From Gardnerella coleohominis (GTDB lineage Bacteria; Actinomycetota; Actinomycetes; Actinomycetales; Bifidobacteriaceae): 64,000 bases of DNA. This document shows, piece by piece, positions 17,053-24,021 of this stretch; position 1 is the first letter of the stretch; each line of letters starts with the position of its first letter. Below the pieces are notes generated by a model. That model was not told the origin of the DNA, made no database searches, and worked only from the letters and a program-made list of their open reading frames with translations. The stretch lies in assembly GCF_002896555.1 (NCBI RefSeq), contig NZ_MNLH01000002.1, positions 124,001 to 188,000 of the forward strand. Direction: 5' to 3'. Made by a program: the position numbers and the translations under genes.

Positions 17053-17197
17053 TTGATGATTGCGTTTCACGTCCTGCCGGTGGATGCGTTTCACACCCTC
17101 GGGGTGCTTGACCCAGCTCGCGCGGCCGAAACAATTTATTGTTGAGAGACGCTCGGATGGGTTGACATGCGTCCGCTGGTAGGGCGAGCATTCATCG
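17053..17197 (-). ncRNA. conserved leader element, type II copy 1
   Basis: This roughly 145-bp GC-rich block aligns along its length with 18088-18231. Both begin (minus strand) with CCGATGAATGCTCGC, share ATGTCAACC, GGTCA-GCACCC, GGGTGTGA and end with CGCAATCATCAA. Conserved blocks alternate with variable ones as in a structured RNA. Both copies end 55-60 bp before a start codon, so they would be 5' leaders. Confidence 0.5.
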
Positions 17198-17636
17198 GTA
17201 AAACAAACACGGGTAGAGAAAACACGTGCTCCAGCTATGAAAAGGAAAAGAGTGAGCAGTCGCTCTTACTGAATGCGCATAATCTCCTCACTCTTATAAG
17301 TACACGGGCAGAGTAGCTGATGGTTTTGCGAAGGATAATAGTGCAGAGGATTGTGTGGTAGAAAAAGATTGTGTTCCATGCGTGCAGGGGTGGGTGCGGC
17401 TCATACACGTGTGATGGAGAGTGAATGTGTAGAAACTATTCTTCTGGCACCACTCTTACCAGTAGCGCGTAGACGTGTATGCGTGTGCTCAACCTATCGG
17501 TTGTGGGGTGTGCTTGTATATCCATCTGTATGAGCGTATTAATAGTGCATGGTTCCAGGTCTTTGGCTTATCGTCATGGGCATTCTTGTGAGAAGAAAAC
17601 CGACACGAAAGCGTAGGCTGGCTTATACAAGAGAAA
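17198..17636. other. gene-free stretch in mobile element
   Basis: About 440 bp of GC-rich DNA between the type II leader and the next terminator. Open frames on the plus strand here lack ribosome binding sites and run against the direction of every neighbouring element gene, so I do not call them. It probably contains the promoter for the 111-residue gene and further leader sequence. Confidence 0.4.
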
Positions 17637-17686
17637 TGAAAAGGTGGTGGAGCACCCACCTTTTTCGTGAGTGTTCCACCACGAGG
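17637..17686 (-). terminator. terminator of the 113-residue protein gene
   Basis: Read on the minus strand, GTGGTGGAACAC pairs with GTGCTCCACCAC across a loop that itself contains a smaller hairpin, followed by TTTTC. It lies just downstream of the gene ending at 17690. Confidence 0.75.
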
Positions 17687-17689
17687 GCT

Positions 17690-18031
17690 TTAGTGACCCA
17701 TGTTGATAGACCAGTAGCGTTTCTCGTCTTCACGAGCATGCGTGCCTTGAGGGTCGTCAGGATTGAAGTACGCGTTGCTGAAGGTATTGATGCGCACACC
17801 GTACCGGCCTGGAATGTTCGTGTAATAGCCTGGCTGGGTGCGCTTACCCTTGAGCAGCGTATGGTGGCGCAAGTCGAAGAGAGTGACTGTTTTAGAGGTG
17901 ACGTGAATGACTTCGTAATAATCCCAGTTGGTTTGGTCATACCCCCATGTTGCGACGAGGATGTCACCTTCCATAGCGCCGTGCACGTTAATGGAGTTGC
18001 GGGTTACTGGTGCTTCGAGTGTGGTAGTCAT
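17690..18031 (-). CDS. small soluble protein, unknown function
   Basis: 113 residues. The beta-rich pattern (GDILVATWGYDQTNWDYYEVIHVTSKTVTLFDL) suggests a small beta-barrel or SH3-like fold, as often seen in plasmid and phage accessory proteins. No catalytic motif. ATG at 18031 follows AACGGAAAGG. It has a type II leader (18088-18231) and its own terminator. Confidence 0.6.
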   Translation of the reverse strand: MTTTLEAPVTRNSINVHGAMEGDILVATWGYDQTNWDYYEVIHVTSKTVTLFDLRHHTLLKGKRTQPGYYTNIPGRYGVRINTFSNAYFNPDDPQGTHAREDEKRYWSINMGH

Positions 18032-18087
18032 AATAATCCTTTCCGTTAAAAGTGAAACAGTGGTTGTTTCGCTTGGGTTTTCTTTTG

Positions 18088-18231
18088 TTGATGATTGCGG
18101 TTCACGCTACGACTGGCGGCATATGTCACACCCCTTGTGGGTGCGTGACCTGGCACGCGTGGCTGCAACGTAAGTGAAAGACACGACGGACAGGTTGACA
18201 TATGTCGCTAGGCGCAGCGAGCATTCATCGG
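18088..18231 (-). ncRNA. conserved leader element, type II copy 2
   Basis: Second copy of the element described at 17053-17197. Here the long-range stem is clear: ACATATGTCA near the 5' side (minus strand) can pair with TGACATATG near the 3' side, and an inner hairpin CACCCaCAAgGGGTG is present. The block ends 57 bp before the start of the 113-residue gene. Confidence 0.5.
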
Positions 18232-18405
18232 TAAACAAAAGAAGGCCTAAGCGGTAAACAGCCACTCACATTTTTTAAGGAAGGAAGTATTGTCTTACCA
18301 CACGAGGCGCCTCGTATGCGTAATCCTTAGCTAAGTGCATAGATGCAAGGAAAAGGCCATGTCAGCGTGTGGGGTGTGAGAGAAACTATCAAGATGAGAA
18401 AGTAA

Positions 18406-18433
18406 GAAGGGCTACCCTAATGGGTAACCCTTC
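18406..18433 (-). terminator. terminator of the 186-residue protein gene
   Basis: AAGGGCTACCC-taat-GGGTAACCCTT forms an 11-bp stem with one G-T pair just downstream of the minus-strand gene ending at 18453. The stretch 18232-18405 holds no supported gene. Confidence 0.75.
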
Positions 18434-18452
18434 TAGTGGTATAGCGGTGCGT

Positions 18453-19013
18453 TTAGATGTGGTAGTCGCCGGTTACTGTAGTCATGATGTACAGGTCACG
18501 ATAGTGAGGGTCGAGATAGTCAAGGCTACTTTCAAGGACTGTCCATGATAAGTTTGACGGGTTCATGATGATAATACGAGTAGTCGCATACGGTTGTGTA
18601 AGACGACGGTAGTCACGCATGACATGCCTGTCTAGCTCACTGTGCGCACCGTAGTGTGGCATGTACCCGTAATCGGTTACGATTCGTGCAGCGTGGTGGA
18701 ATGTTTCCGCAGCTTCATGTGCAAGACTATTCATCTTTTCACTATCAGCGTGTAGGTGAACGATACCGTCATTCTTACTGGTAAGCGTGTATGGCATGTA
18801 CTGTATTTCCAAGTCGACGATATCGCGTGGATTGTTCCATGTGTCGATGAAGTCAACATAGTCAGCTTCATCGGCTATGTCTTTTTCGAGGGTAAGGGGA
18901 TCGACCGACTGGAGAAAAGTGGCGATGAGGTTGTCGTAGCTGGCATATTTTTTGAGTGCTTCGATAGCGTCTTTTTCACTGGTGAACGAGTAGAGAATGC
19001 TGGAGTGTCCCAT
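18453..19013 (-). CDS. hypothetical protein of mobile element
   Basis: 186 residues, soluble and acidic, with many Tyr, His and Asp. No domain recognised. ATG at 19013 follows AAGAAAGGAC. It is a single-gene unit with a leader of about 360 bp that contains a three-hairpin element (19294-19377), and a strong terminator after it. Similar layout to the 182-residue gene at 22863-23411. Confidence 0.6.
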   Translation of the reverse strand: MGHSSILYSFTSEKDAIEALKKYASYDNLIATFLQSVDPLTLEKDIADEADYVDFIDTWNNPRDIVDLEIQYMPYTLTSKNDGIVHLHADSEKMNSLAHEAAETFHHAARIVTDYGYMPHYGAHSELDRHVMRDYRRLTQPYATTRIIIMNPSNLSWTVLESSLDYLDPHYRDLYIMTTVTGDYHI

Positions 19014-19293
19014 AATAATTGTCCTTTCTTATGTGTGTCACTGTGTGCGTGACAAGCGTTAAGCAGCACACAACCCGTTGCCATAAGACACTCCGCCACC
19101 CCTCTAAAAATGATATGGGTTCTTGTGGGGCGCGCCCACACCCGTGGAAAGGCTTCCCTGTCTGCAATTTTTGCAGGCATGGGGAGCCTGAAAAACGATG
19201 GTGTCTGGCGCGAACTGCAAGAATCCTTATCGGGGTGGTGTGTGTGGATTGTGGTGGGTGTGTGCTTGTCTTGGCGCTGGCACGCACAAAGCT

Positions 19294-19377
19294 CATGTGG
19301 GGCGGCCGTGGTGCAGCATCTTTGCTGCACCCGTGTCATACAGACAACCCTTTAAGGGTTGGCATTAGCCCCACATG
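19294..19377 (-). ncRNA. three-hairpin element, type I copy 1 (leader of 186-residue gene)
   Basis: A closing stem CATGTGGGGC/GCCCCACATG encloses two hairpins: GGTGCAGCA-tct-TTGCTGCACC and CAACCC-ttta-GGGTTG. The same layout with different stem bases but the same pairing recurs at 22631-22685 and 23641-23724, which is the mark of a conserved RNA (or DNA) structure. It lies about 280 bp upstream of the start codon. The rest of the leader (19019-19290) is GC-rich with further hairpins such as TGTGGGGCGCGCCCACA. Confidence 0.55.
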
Positions 19378-19451
19378 ATATATAGGTCAGGAATATATGA
19401 GTAATGGTCGATCTCACGTGCGGTAATGTCGACCATTTCCATTTTGGTGGT

Positions 19452-19497
19452 GGTTGGTTTTCTATCAAAGGACAAGCCAACCACCCGATTTTTGGTC
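19452..19497 (-). terminator. probable terminator of the toxin-antitoxin operon
   Basis: GGTGGTTGG and CCAACCACC arms enclose a 20-base loop directly downstream of the antitoxin gene (ends 19511). The T-run is poor on the minus strand, so efficiency is uncertain. Confidence 0.5.
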
Positions 19498-19510
19498 CCT
19501 TAGAGGGTGT

Positions 19511-19867
19511 TTACGCGTATGCAGGTTCTTTATATACTATGCCTTCTTTGTTCTTGTGATCTTTGGATGTTTCCTCTTCGTTTTCCTCTAGTGGACGTAG
19601 TGAGAGACTAAACCCGAGATTGTCAAGAACACGCATAAGAGTATCTAAACGTGGGTTGCCTTTGCCGGAAAGGATTTGATACAAGCTTTCGCGTGGAATT
19701 CCGGAACGCTGCGCAAGCTTTGTCATTCCCTCAGATTTTGCTACTTCGCCTAGTGCTTGAGTAAAGAAGTGCGCATCGTTAGCTTCTAATGCCGCATTAA
19801 GGAAATAAATGATAGATTCTGGGTCGGTTAGATAGTTTTGAATATCGAATTCTCGTGTCTTTACCAT
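19511..19867 (-). CDS. HigA-type antitoxin (XRE helix-turn-helix)
   Basis: 118 residues. Residues 45-90 are a helix-turn-helix of the addiction-module antidote type (MTKLAQRSGIPRESLYQILS, then NPRLDTLMRVLDNLGFSLSL). Its start overlaps the end of the toxin gene by 7 bp. In this family (HI1419/HI1420-like) the antitoxin is downstream, neutralises the toxin and represses the operon. Confidence 0.85.
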   Translation of the reverse strand: MVKTREFDIQNYLTDPESIIYFLNAALEANDAHFFTQALGEVAKSEGMTKLAQRSGIPRESLYQILSGKGNPRLDTLMRVLDNLGFSLSLRPLEENEEETSKDHKNKEGIVYKEPAYA

Positions 19868-20172
19868 TGTCCTGCTTCTTTCATGTCTTTAAGGAGAGCG
19901 TCTGCTTTCTTGATATCCTTGTCTTGTGTGGATTTGTCTCCACCAAAGACAAGGAGAACTATCTTGTCTTGTTTTTGGGCGAAATACACGCGATACCCTG
20001 CATCGATATGGAATCGTGCTTCTTTGAGTTCGCCATGTATGGTTTTAACGTCTCCGAAAACCATGCTCTCATTTTTCCACTGGAAGAGTCGAGAGCCGAT
20101 AGCTAGTTGAGCTCGTCTATTTTTAAGCTTTTCTAGCCATTTTGTAAATTCTTCTGTTTCTATTATTCTCAC
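19861..20172 (-). CDS. RelE/HigB-family toxin
   Basis: 103 residues. The fold pattern matches addiction-module killer proteins of the RelE/ParE superfamily: FTKWLEKLKNRRAQLAIGSRLFQW, then GDVKTIHGELKEARFHIDAGYRVYFAQKQDKIVLLVFGGDKSTQDKDI. The family cuts mRNA on the ribosome. Toxin-first order with an overlapping antitoxin is the usual layout. It would stabilise the element. Confidence 0.85.
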   Translation of the reverse strand: MRIIETEEFTKWLEKLKNRRAQLAIGSRLFQWKNESMVFGDVKTIHGELKEARFHIDAGYRVYFAQKQDKIVLLVFGGDKSTQDKDIKKADALLKDMKEAGQW

Positions 20173-20221
20173 GCATCAATTGTAAGATATTTCTTACAGT
20201 TTGTCAATCTGAAGCAATAAG

Positions 20222-20268
20222 AGCGCGGGTCTCTCTACCTTTCTTCTAGGTAGAGAGACCCGCACTCT
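20222..20268 (-). terminator. terminator downstream of ssb
   Basis: Very strong dyad: GCGGGTCTCTCTACCT pairs perfectly with AGGTAGAGAGACCCGC around a 7-base loop, and AAGAG/CTCTT extend it with one mismatch. It separates ssb from the toxin-antitoxin genes. Confidence 0.8.
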
Positions 20269-20287
20269 TTAACTTAAACTACAGCCT

Positions 20288-20755
20288 TTAGAATGGCATA
20301 TCACCTGGGTCGTAACCAGTCATCCAATCGTCCTCTGATGAGGCTGGTTGTTCTGGAGCAGCTACAGGTGTGGTGTCGCGGTTTTGCCGCATAGCGAGCA
20401 GTGCGATATTGGTTGTAAGGTTTTCAGCATTAAAACTGACTTGGGCGTGGGCTTTGCCGTCTTTGCCTATCCATGCGGATGGGCGTGGATCGAACCGGCC
20501 TATCGCAATGACGGGCATGCCTTTACCCAGTTGCCCATTGTTCCATAGGGTTTCGAGGATTTCCGCAGACCTACCGAATATTTTTACCTGGATGAAGTCT
20601 GCTGGTCCGTCGACCCACTGCCCATTTTCCTGGCGTCTGTTTTGTGATGCGATGGTCAATTGGAGCATAGCGCGTTTACGGTCTGCTGGCGGGAAGTAGG
20701 TGTGATTGTCGGTGAGGTTTCCTTCGATAGTTTGAGCGATGGTCGTTTTCATCAT
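20288..20755 (-). CDS. ssb: single-stranded DNA-binding protein
   Basis: 155 residues. Residues 1-110 are the OB fold (ANLTTN, FIQVKIFGRSAEILETLWNNGQLGKGMPVIAIGRFD) and the C-terminus ends in an acidic tip DDWMTGYDPGDMPF, which recruits partners. This is a plasmid-type SSB, used during conjugal transfer or element replication. ATG at 20755 follows AAAGGAGAAC. Probably last gene of the operon running from 22299. Confidence 0.9.
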   Translation of the reverse strand: MMKTTIAQTIEGNLTDNHTYFPPADRKRAMLQLTIASQNRRQENGQWVDGPADFIQVKIFGRSAEILETLWNNGQLGKGMPVIAIGRFDPRPSAWIGKDGKAHAQVSFNAENLTTNIALLAMRQNRDTTPVAAPEQPASSEDDWMTGYDPGDMPF

Positions 20756-20766
20756 TGTTCTCCTTT

Positions 20767-21099
20767 TTAGTTGAGGTTGTTGAGGCTTATTTCTGTGACT
20801 GGGTTTAAGACTTCGGGTAGGTTTTTGAGCTCATCGAGTCCGAATTGGCTTGTGATACGGTCCAGATCGTATGTGTCGGTCGCGTTGATGATCCACAGGA
20901 CGCCTTGCGTGTTTCCGAGTTTGGATGCGCGGAATGCTTCAAGACGGTTCAGGATTGCCGCGATGTTTTTCGCTTTTTCTGGGGTGAGGATACTGGTTTT
21001 GATGAAGCTTAATTGTGGTGTCCACCCGTTACTGTCATTCATGTCTACGGTGTGGGTGATACGGATGACGAGGCGGACTTTACGTTCTTGTTCACTCAT
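20767..21099 (-). CDS. hypothetical protein (MSEQERK family), full copy
   Basis: 110 residues. The N-terminal 35 residues (MSEQERKVRLVIRITHTVD and onward) are repeated almost exactly in the short gene at 21607-21723. No known domain. Its ATG overlaps the stop of the upstream membrane gene (ATGA), so the pair is co-translated. Confidence 0.65.
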   Translation of the reverse strand: MSEQERKVRLVIRITHTVDMNDSNGWTPQLSFIKTSILTPEKAKNIAAILNRLEAFRASKLGNTQGVLWIINATDTYDLDRITSQFGLDELKNLPEVLNPVTEISLNNLN

Positions 21100-21593
21100 T
21101 GCAAGTCTTCTTTCGTCTTATTGTGGTTACTGGTGTATGGTTCTATTCCGTGTGTGGCTGCTATTTCTTTGAGGGATACCCGTTTTTCTGGTATCCAGGC
21201 TTGGTAGAAGTAGTAGTGGGCAAAGAATACCATCATACCGATGACACTGATTGAGCTAAAGATAATAAAGGTTTGCGTGTTTGTAGGGAGAAAACTGTTA
21301 TAAAGCGCTGCTGCCAGTACGAGGGTTATGGTTACTGCGAGAACGCTTAAGAGTACTGTCCATGCGCGAATAATTGTCTGGTGTTGGCAATTGCGTACTC
21401 GACTGCTGTCTTTCCATAATCTATTTGTTTCTGTGTATGCTGTAGCAAGGAGGATCCAGCATGAGATGATACTTGCGAGTATGATTGCCCACTGTGGCAT
21501 GCCGTGGCCTATTTGTGAGCATAAGGCAGGGGCAGCGGGTGCTAAGACGAGCCATAGAAGGTCACGCTGCCCGTTGTCTAGTGTAAACTCCAT
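21096..21593 (-). CDS. four-pass membrane protein, unknown function
   Basis: 165 residues with four hydrophobic segments (about 10-27, 32-50, 75-102, 107-130) and a polar C-terminus. ATG at 21593 follows AAAGGAGAAT. It forms an overlapping pair with the 110-residue gene. Small membrane proteins in such operons may serve entry exclusion or transfer; this is guesswork. Confidence 0.6.
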   Translation of the reverse strand: MEFTLDNGQRDLLWLVLAPAAPALCSQIGHGMPQWAIILASIISCWILLATAYTETNRLWKDSSRVRNCQHQTIIRAWTVLLSVLAVTITLVLAAALYNSFLPTNTQTFIIFSSISVIGMMVFFAHYYFYQAWIPEKRVSLKEIAATHGIEPYTSNHNKTKEDLQ

Positions 21594-21606
21594 GATAATT
21601 CTCCTT

Positions 21607-21723
21607 TTAAGATTCTCTTGTTTTGATGAAGCTTAATTGTGGTGTCCACCCGTTACTGTCATTCATATCGATGGTGTGGGTGATACGGATGACGAGACGG
21701 ACTTTACGTTCTTGTTCACTCAT
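21607..21723 (-). pseudogene. truncated duplicate of the MSEQERK-family gene
   Basis: 38 codons that match the first 35 codons of the 20767-21099 gene with one residue change (Thr-His-Thr-Ile instead of Thr-His-Thr-Val), then diverge to RES and stop. DNA identity is high over about 110 bp and ends abruptly. It overlaps the stop of the 103-residue membrane gene in the same ATGA fashion, so a two-gene module was duplicated and this copy lost its 3' part. Confidence 0.75.
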
Positions 21724-22031
21724 TCTTGTTCTTTCTTTTCGTTGCTCGTTTTGATTTTTTGATACATGCCACCTGAAAAGTTGCCGATAAGAAATGCAAA
21801 GGCTGCGAGAGTAATCGTTCGTATAGTCTGGTTGTCTGATAGTGTTTCTACGAGTACGCAGACGGTCACACTGGTAAAAATTAGTGCGAGTGTGAGTTTT
21901 TGCCATCGTGTTTTTGGCGTATGTGTCTTGTTCGCGCTCTCTTGCATGAGATGTGCCATGTAGGTTACAAGACCGCTGTATGCAATAAGTGCATTTATTA
22001 GGATGAATGCTGCGAGTATACGAATGAGCAT
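21720..22031 (-). CDS. small membrane protein, unknown function
   Basis: 103 residues with about three hydrophobic segments (3-28, 45-62, 68-88) and a Lys/Glu-rich C-terminus. ATG at 22031 follows AAAGGTCTTTT. Co-translated with the short MSEQERK copy downstream. Not recognised. Confidence 0.6.
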   Translation of the reverse strand: MLIRILAAFILINALIAYSGLVTYMAHLMQESANKTHTPKTRWQKLTLALIFTSVTVCVLVETLSDNQTIRTITLAAFAFLIGNFSGGMYQKIKTSNEKKEQE

Positions 22032-22059
22032 AAAAGACCTTTCTTTGTTGTAGTTTTGG

Positions 22060-22299
22060 TTATTCTTGGAATAAGGCGGGCTCTAGTTGGGAGACATAGT
22101 CTTTATCGAGTGTCCAGTTGTGGATGAAGCGTAGGTCGCACGAGTTTTCGTATGTGTTTTCAAGCTCGCTTATGGGGTGGATGGTGTATCCGGTTTTTTG
22201 CGCGTCTTGCTCATCTTGTGTGTTTTCGCAGATGTAGATTTTGTGGCATCCGTCGTATGCGAAGCTTGTGCCGGTGACTGGCTTGCTGTTAATTTTCAT
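22060..22299 (-). CDS. small hypothetical protein
   Basis: 79 residues, soluble, no motif known to me. ATG at 22299 follows AGAAAGGAAAAC. First gene of the run 22299 to 20288 (membrane, MSEQERK, ssb), behind a 560-bp leader that contains the type I and type III RNA-like elements. Confidence 0.6.
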   Translation of the reverse strand: MKINSKPVTGTSFAYDGCHKIYICENTQDEQDAQKTGYTIHPISELENTYENSCDLRFIHNWTLDKDYVSQLEPALFQE

Positions 22300-22556
22300 T
22301 CTTGTTTTCCTTTCTACTTGTATATGATTTTTCTTATGGTTTGGTTTTATATAAAAACCCTGGTGTGATTATTTTTCGTTCGTGTTGTTGAACACTGGAA
22401 GGGACAAAAACGGAATGCGCTGGAGCCAACCCCTTGCGGGCCCTAGCTTCGCGCGTGTCCGTAACGCGAGTGGAGGACGCGGGGAAGTTGGCGGAAGTGA
22501 CCCGTTTTTTAGAGTGGGAAGTGTCAAGAACACGTCATAAAAAGCAAAAAATGAGA

Positions 22557-22685
22557 GTACACCGCAGGTGTTCCATGCGATGATAATGGGTCTGCCGCCA
22601 TGATAGTGGTGGCAGATTCTTTGTCCTGCTGGTGGCGGCTGGTTCACACATCTTTGTGTGAACTTATGGAAGCATAGTAGCCACC
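22557..22685 (-). ncRNA. structured leader: type III repeat and type I three-hairpin element copy 2
   Basis: The 560-bp stretch 22300-22862 has no credible gene. At 22557-22580 is the second copy of the 24-nt ACACC-gca-GGTGT element seen at 16512. At 22631-22685 is the second type I structure: closing stem GGTGGC/GCCACC, hairpin GTTCACACA-tct-TTGTGTGAAC and small hairpin TATG-gaag-CATA. Further dyads occur at 22690-22860 (for example GGGCATGCCCTA and CTGGCAGAAAAAG/CTTTTTCTGCCAG). The latter, at about 22829-22852, may be the terminator of the 182-residue gene. Confidence 0.5.
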
Positions 22686-22862
22686 CTTCTCGCGTGGTAA
22701 TAGCGCGGCTTGCTCCTGGGGGTAATGCCCTAAAATTTATGGAATTTTGTTCAGGGCATGCCCTAGGGGTAAGACGCGCCCCGCGCGGGAGGGTGGCTGC
22801 GATAAGCCACCAGGGGCTGGCAGAAAAAGTTGCGCTTCTTTTTCTGCCAGCAAACCCTCTGC

Positions 22863-23411
22863 TTACTTCTGGCACCAGTGGGGTGTGATGTGGTGAAGGA
22901 GCGCTGTAGTAGTGATGCGTGCAAGCCCGTACTTCTCGTCTATCGTGAGTGCTTTCTGGGCTGTGATACGAGCGTTTGTCGTGTCATTTTTCAGCCAATA
23001 CAAGTATGACAGTGTGCCATAGACTGTGACAGTTTCCCTCTGACTTAATCCTTTAAGTTCCAGCATGGTGGTCAGCAGTGCTATTGCACGATGGATGCGC
23101 CGTGTGTCGAGGGTGAAATTGTCATCTCTAAAAACCAGGTCGAGGCTTGAACGCACATAGTGGACAGTTTTCTCAGCGAATGGGTGCTCAACGTTATCGA
23201 GGAAGTCTTGCATGGTGCAGCCATGGAAACTATCAATAAGGAACATGTCACGCACGATGAGGAGACTGCTTAATGCTTGGATACCGTAGCGTAGTGTGTT
23301 CTCGTCCAATCCTTTCGTGGTAAAGCCTGCTAGGTAGTTGTGGAATGCTACGAGAGCTTCTACCTCTCCTATTAGGAGTGTGACCGTGTGGTCGCTGTTG
23401 ATGGTAACCAT
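22863..23411 (-). CDS. hypothetical protein of mobile element
   Basis: 182 residues, soluble, mostly helical in the second half with a TPR-like feel (LSYLYWLKNDTTNARITAQKALTIDEKYGLARI). No assigned family. ATG at 23411 follows AAGGAAAGGAT; eight A residues separate it from the start. It has a 500-bp leader with the third type I element (23641-23724). Confidence 0.6.
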   Translation of the reverse strand: MVTINSDHTVTLLIGEVEALVAFHNYLAGFTTKGLDENTLRYGIQALSSLLIVRDMFLIDSFHGCTMQDFLDNVEHPFAEKTVHYVRSSLDLVFRDDNFTLDTRRIHRAIALLTTMLELKGLSQRETVTVYGTLSYLYWLKNDTTNARITAQKALTIDEKYGLARITTTALLHHITPHWCQK

Positions 23412-23640
23412 TTTTTTTTATCCTTTCCTTGTGTGTTGGTAGTTCCAGGGCAGGCACACCCGTAAACCCACAAGAACACTCCCAGTCCTTGTGCGACGCT
23501 CCAGGCTCGACTCCGGTCAGCCCGTGGAACATGTTGTGGAATGGGCTGGCAGGGGTGAGCTTGTTGGGTGGCGTGACAAGGCTGGCGTGTGGTCTTTGGA
23601 CTGGGTGTGCTAGCCTCTGGGCTACCAACACGAGAAAGTG

Positions 23641-23724
23641 GGGGCGGCGACCGGTGGCAGCATTCTTGCTGCGCCACAACAGTACAGTCTCCACGAGTGA
23701 AACTCGTGGAGACAATAGCCGCCC
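23641..23724 (-). ncRNA. three-hairpin element, type I copy 3 (leader of 182-residue gene)
   Basis: Closing stem GGGCGGC/GCCGCCC encloses GTGGCAGCA-ttct-TGCTGCGCCAC and the 12-bp hairpin GTCTCCACGAGT/ACTCGTGGAGAC. Sequence differs from the other two copies in every stem but the pairing is kept, and the loop region CAnCATnCTTGnTG is nearly constant. It lies about 230 bp upstream of the start codon. The remaining leader (23430-23640) is GC-rich; 23725-23939 is AT-rich with no gene I can support. Confidence 0.55.
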
Positions 23725-23938
23725 AGACTTTTTAGTGGATCCGGGTATGGTGCTGATATTTCTTTTAATTCTCATGATGTTAGTCAAAAGAATTTACAGA
23801 CGGGACATCAGTTATAAATATCCTAGATATAGATGTTGGTGCTATTTGCTCACGGCACAAATGAACACTCTATGACAGATAAAGTATGGTTCACTCGGTT
23901 AACTTAGATGTCTGAATTGAAAGCGTTCTAATTTAAAA

Positions 23939-23986
23939 ATAAGCTGCGCTGTGAAACTTCTGTAGTGAACTTTCACAGCGCAGCTT
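23939..23986 (-). terminator. terminator of the peptide/MFS operon
   Basis: Perfect 16-bp stem AAGCTGCGCTGTGAAA/TTTCACAGCGCAGCTT with a 14-base loop, followed on the minus strand by TATTTTT. It lies 36 bp downstream of the MFS stop codon. Confidence 0.9.
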
Positions 23987-24021
23987 GTAGTTGTGCTCGT
24001 ATTTACAATATTTATTGCATC

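Noticed and set aside
17549..18049. Plus-strand open frame of 166 codons
   Set aside because: Antisense to the 113-residue gene and against the direction of all neighbours.
22369..22875. 168-codon open frame on the minus strand
   Set aside because: GC-rich leader region full of hairpins, no ribosome binding site, Arg/Pro/Ser-rich chance product; it covers the structured elements instead.
23248..23787. Overlapping open frames upstream of the 182-residue gene
   Set aside because: They lie across the type I hairpin element and overlap a better gene; composition is that of untranslated GC-rich DNA.
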